Assembly (NCBI GenBank): GCA_021397835.1
Contig: JAJFZO010000344.1
Span: 3,038,001-3,102,000 of the forward strand
Source of the DNA: Moringa oleifera
Taxonomy: Eukaryota; Streptophyta; Magnoliopsida; Brassicales; Moringaceae
DNA: 64,000 nt
Direction of reading: 5' to 3'
Below the pieces are notes generated by a model. That model saw only the letters and a program-made list of their open reading frames with translations. It was not told where the DNA came from and did no database searches. Of this stretch, positions 63,518-64,000 are shown piece after piece; the stretch's first letter is position 1; each line of letters starts with the position of its first letter. A program made the position numbers and the translations under genes.

Positions 63518-64000
63518 TGTGTTTATTTTCATCAAAAAGCAAGAGATCATTAACTTCATTATGTTATCAAGTAGTGAATGGTATGATTTTGATGATAAAA
63601 GACTAAATTATGCATCAACTTTTGGGATTGTTAAACGTAAGAATCCATTATTATGTGAAATACCTTGGTATGCTTGAAATAAGATGGATGAATGTACACA
63701 TACCTCGTGCATCTACTAACATACACTTTGTGCATTCATTCCTTAATTAAGTCTTAAACTAGCAATTCATATTTTTAATAAAGAGATGGTCAAAAATAAA
63801 CTTTTAAATGGCTTTTACAGTTGACCCTAACTTTGCAAGAATGTCCTAAACATGAACTAAACTTATAGTTTAAGAAAACGAGATAGCATGGAAGTGGAAA
63901 AGAAATGAAAGTGTATGGTGAGTTGAAATAGGAGGGGTACTATAACCTCAACTAGCATTGTCACTGGAATGACACTATCGAGTGGCATTGCCATTTGACA

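Larger units (their letters stand above)
60134..64000 (+). mobile_element. Mutator-like element (MULE), 5' part; runs off the window
   Basis: The left end is set by comparison with the inverted copy at 50225-50725: similarity begins at GAGAAAATTGACAAAAATGAC. Inward there is a CT-rich leader-like block (60310-60385), four 162-base repeats, about six 146-base repeats and a broken MuDR-type transposase gene from 62108. The right end lies beyond 64000. A target-site duplication cannot be tested. Confidence 0.7.

Overview
This is a 64-kb piece of nuclear DNA from a dicot plant. It is strongly AT-rich between genes. Its genes are split by many short GT-AG introns, and the spaces between them hold transposon remains, MITE-like sequence and tandem repeats. 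The protein families (BRUTUS, DUF1639, AMSH, a plant receptor-like cytoplasmic kinase, a plant M50B-like protein) are plant ones. I cannot name the species from sequence alone.

Left part (1-32 kb) is gene-rich. BTS (2234-11968, +) is a 14-exon gene for a 1262-residue hemerythrin/CHY/RING ubiquitin ligase of the iron-deficiency response, and it includes one GC-AG intron. A two-exon DUF1639 gene (14677-15699, +) follows. Next comes a single-exon serine-rich gene with a lysine-rich tail, resembling MAKR/DUF1645 proteins (20006-20785, -). A small unrecognised coiled-coil gene (25272-25737, -) lies just downstream of AMSH (26262-32173, -), a 14-exon JAMM deubiquitinase of the ESCRT pathway. As I recall, this order partly matches two Arabidopsis blocks, around BTS on chromosome 3 and around AMSH1 on chromosome 1.

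Middle part (33-45 kb) is repeat-derived. It holds a GAT microsatellite, a 24/30-bp repeat that could encode a charged helix, an LTR-like unit with a partial second copy, and a diverged 2.7-kb sequence present twice in the same orientation. The two 2.7-kb copies flank a broken plant-mobile-domain gene.

Right part (45-64 kb) has three intact genes: a CRK-like cytoplasmic kinase (45625-47545, +) with WRKY-type sites upstream, an M50B-like membrane protein (51081-55445, +), and ribosomal protein eS7 (56845-58451, -) with a telo-box leader and a 5'UTR intron. The window ends inside a MULE (60134 onward). From its outer end this element carries four 162-bp repeats, about six 146-bp repeats with a two-unit higher-order pattern, and a transposase gene broken only by in-frame stops. 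An inverted copy of the same MULE end lies at 50225-50725.

The genes do not form one pathway. BTS adds ubiquitin and AMSH removes it, but their targets differ and their nearness is probably chance synteny. All exon joins were deduced by reading splice sites and matching remembered family sequence; no alignment was run.
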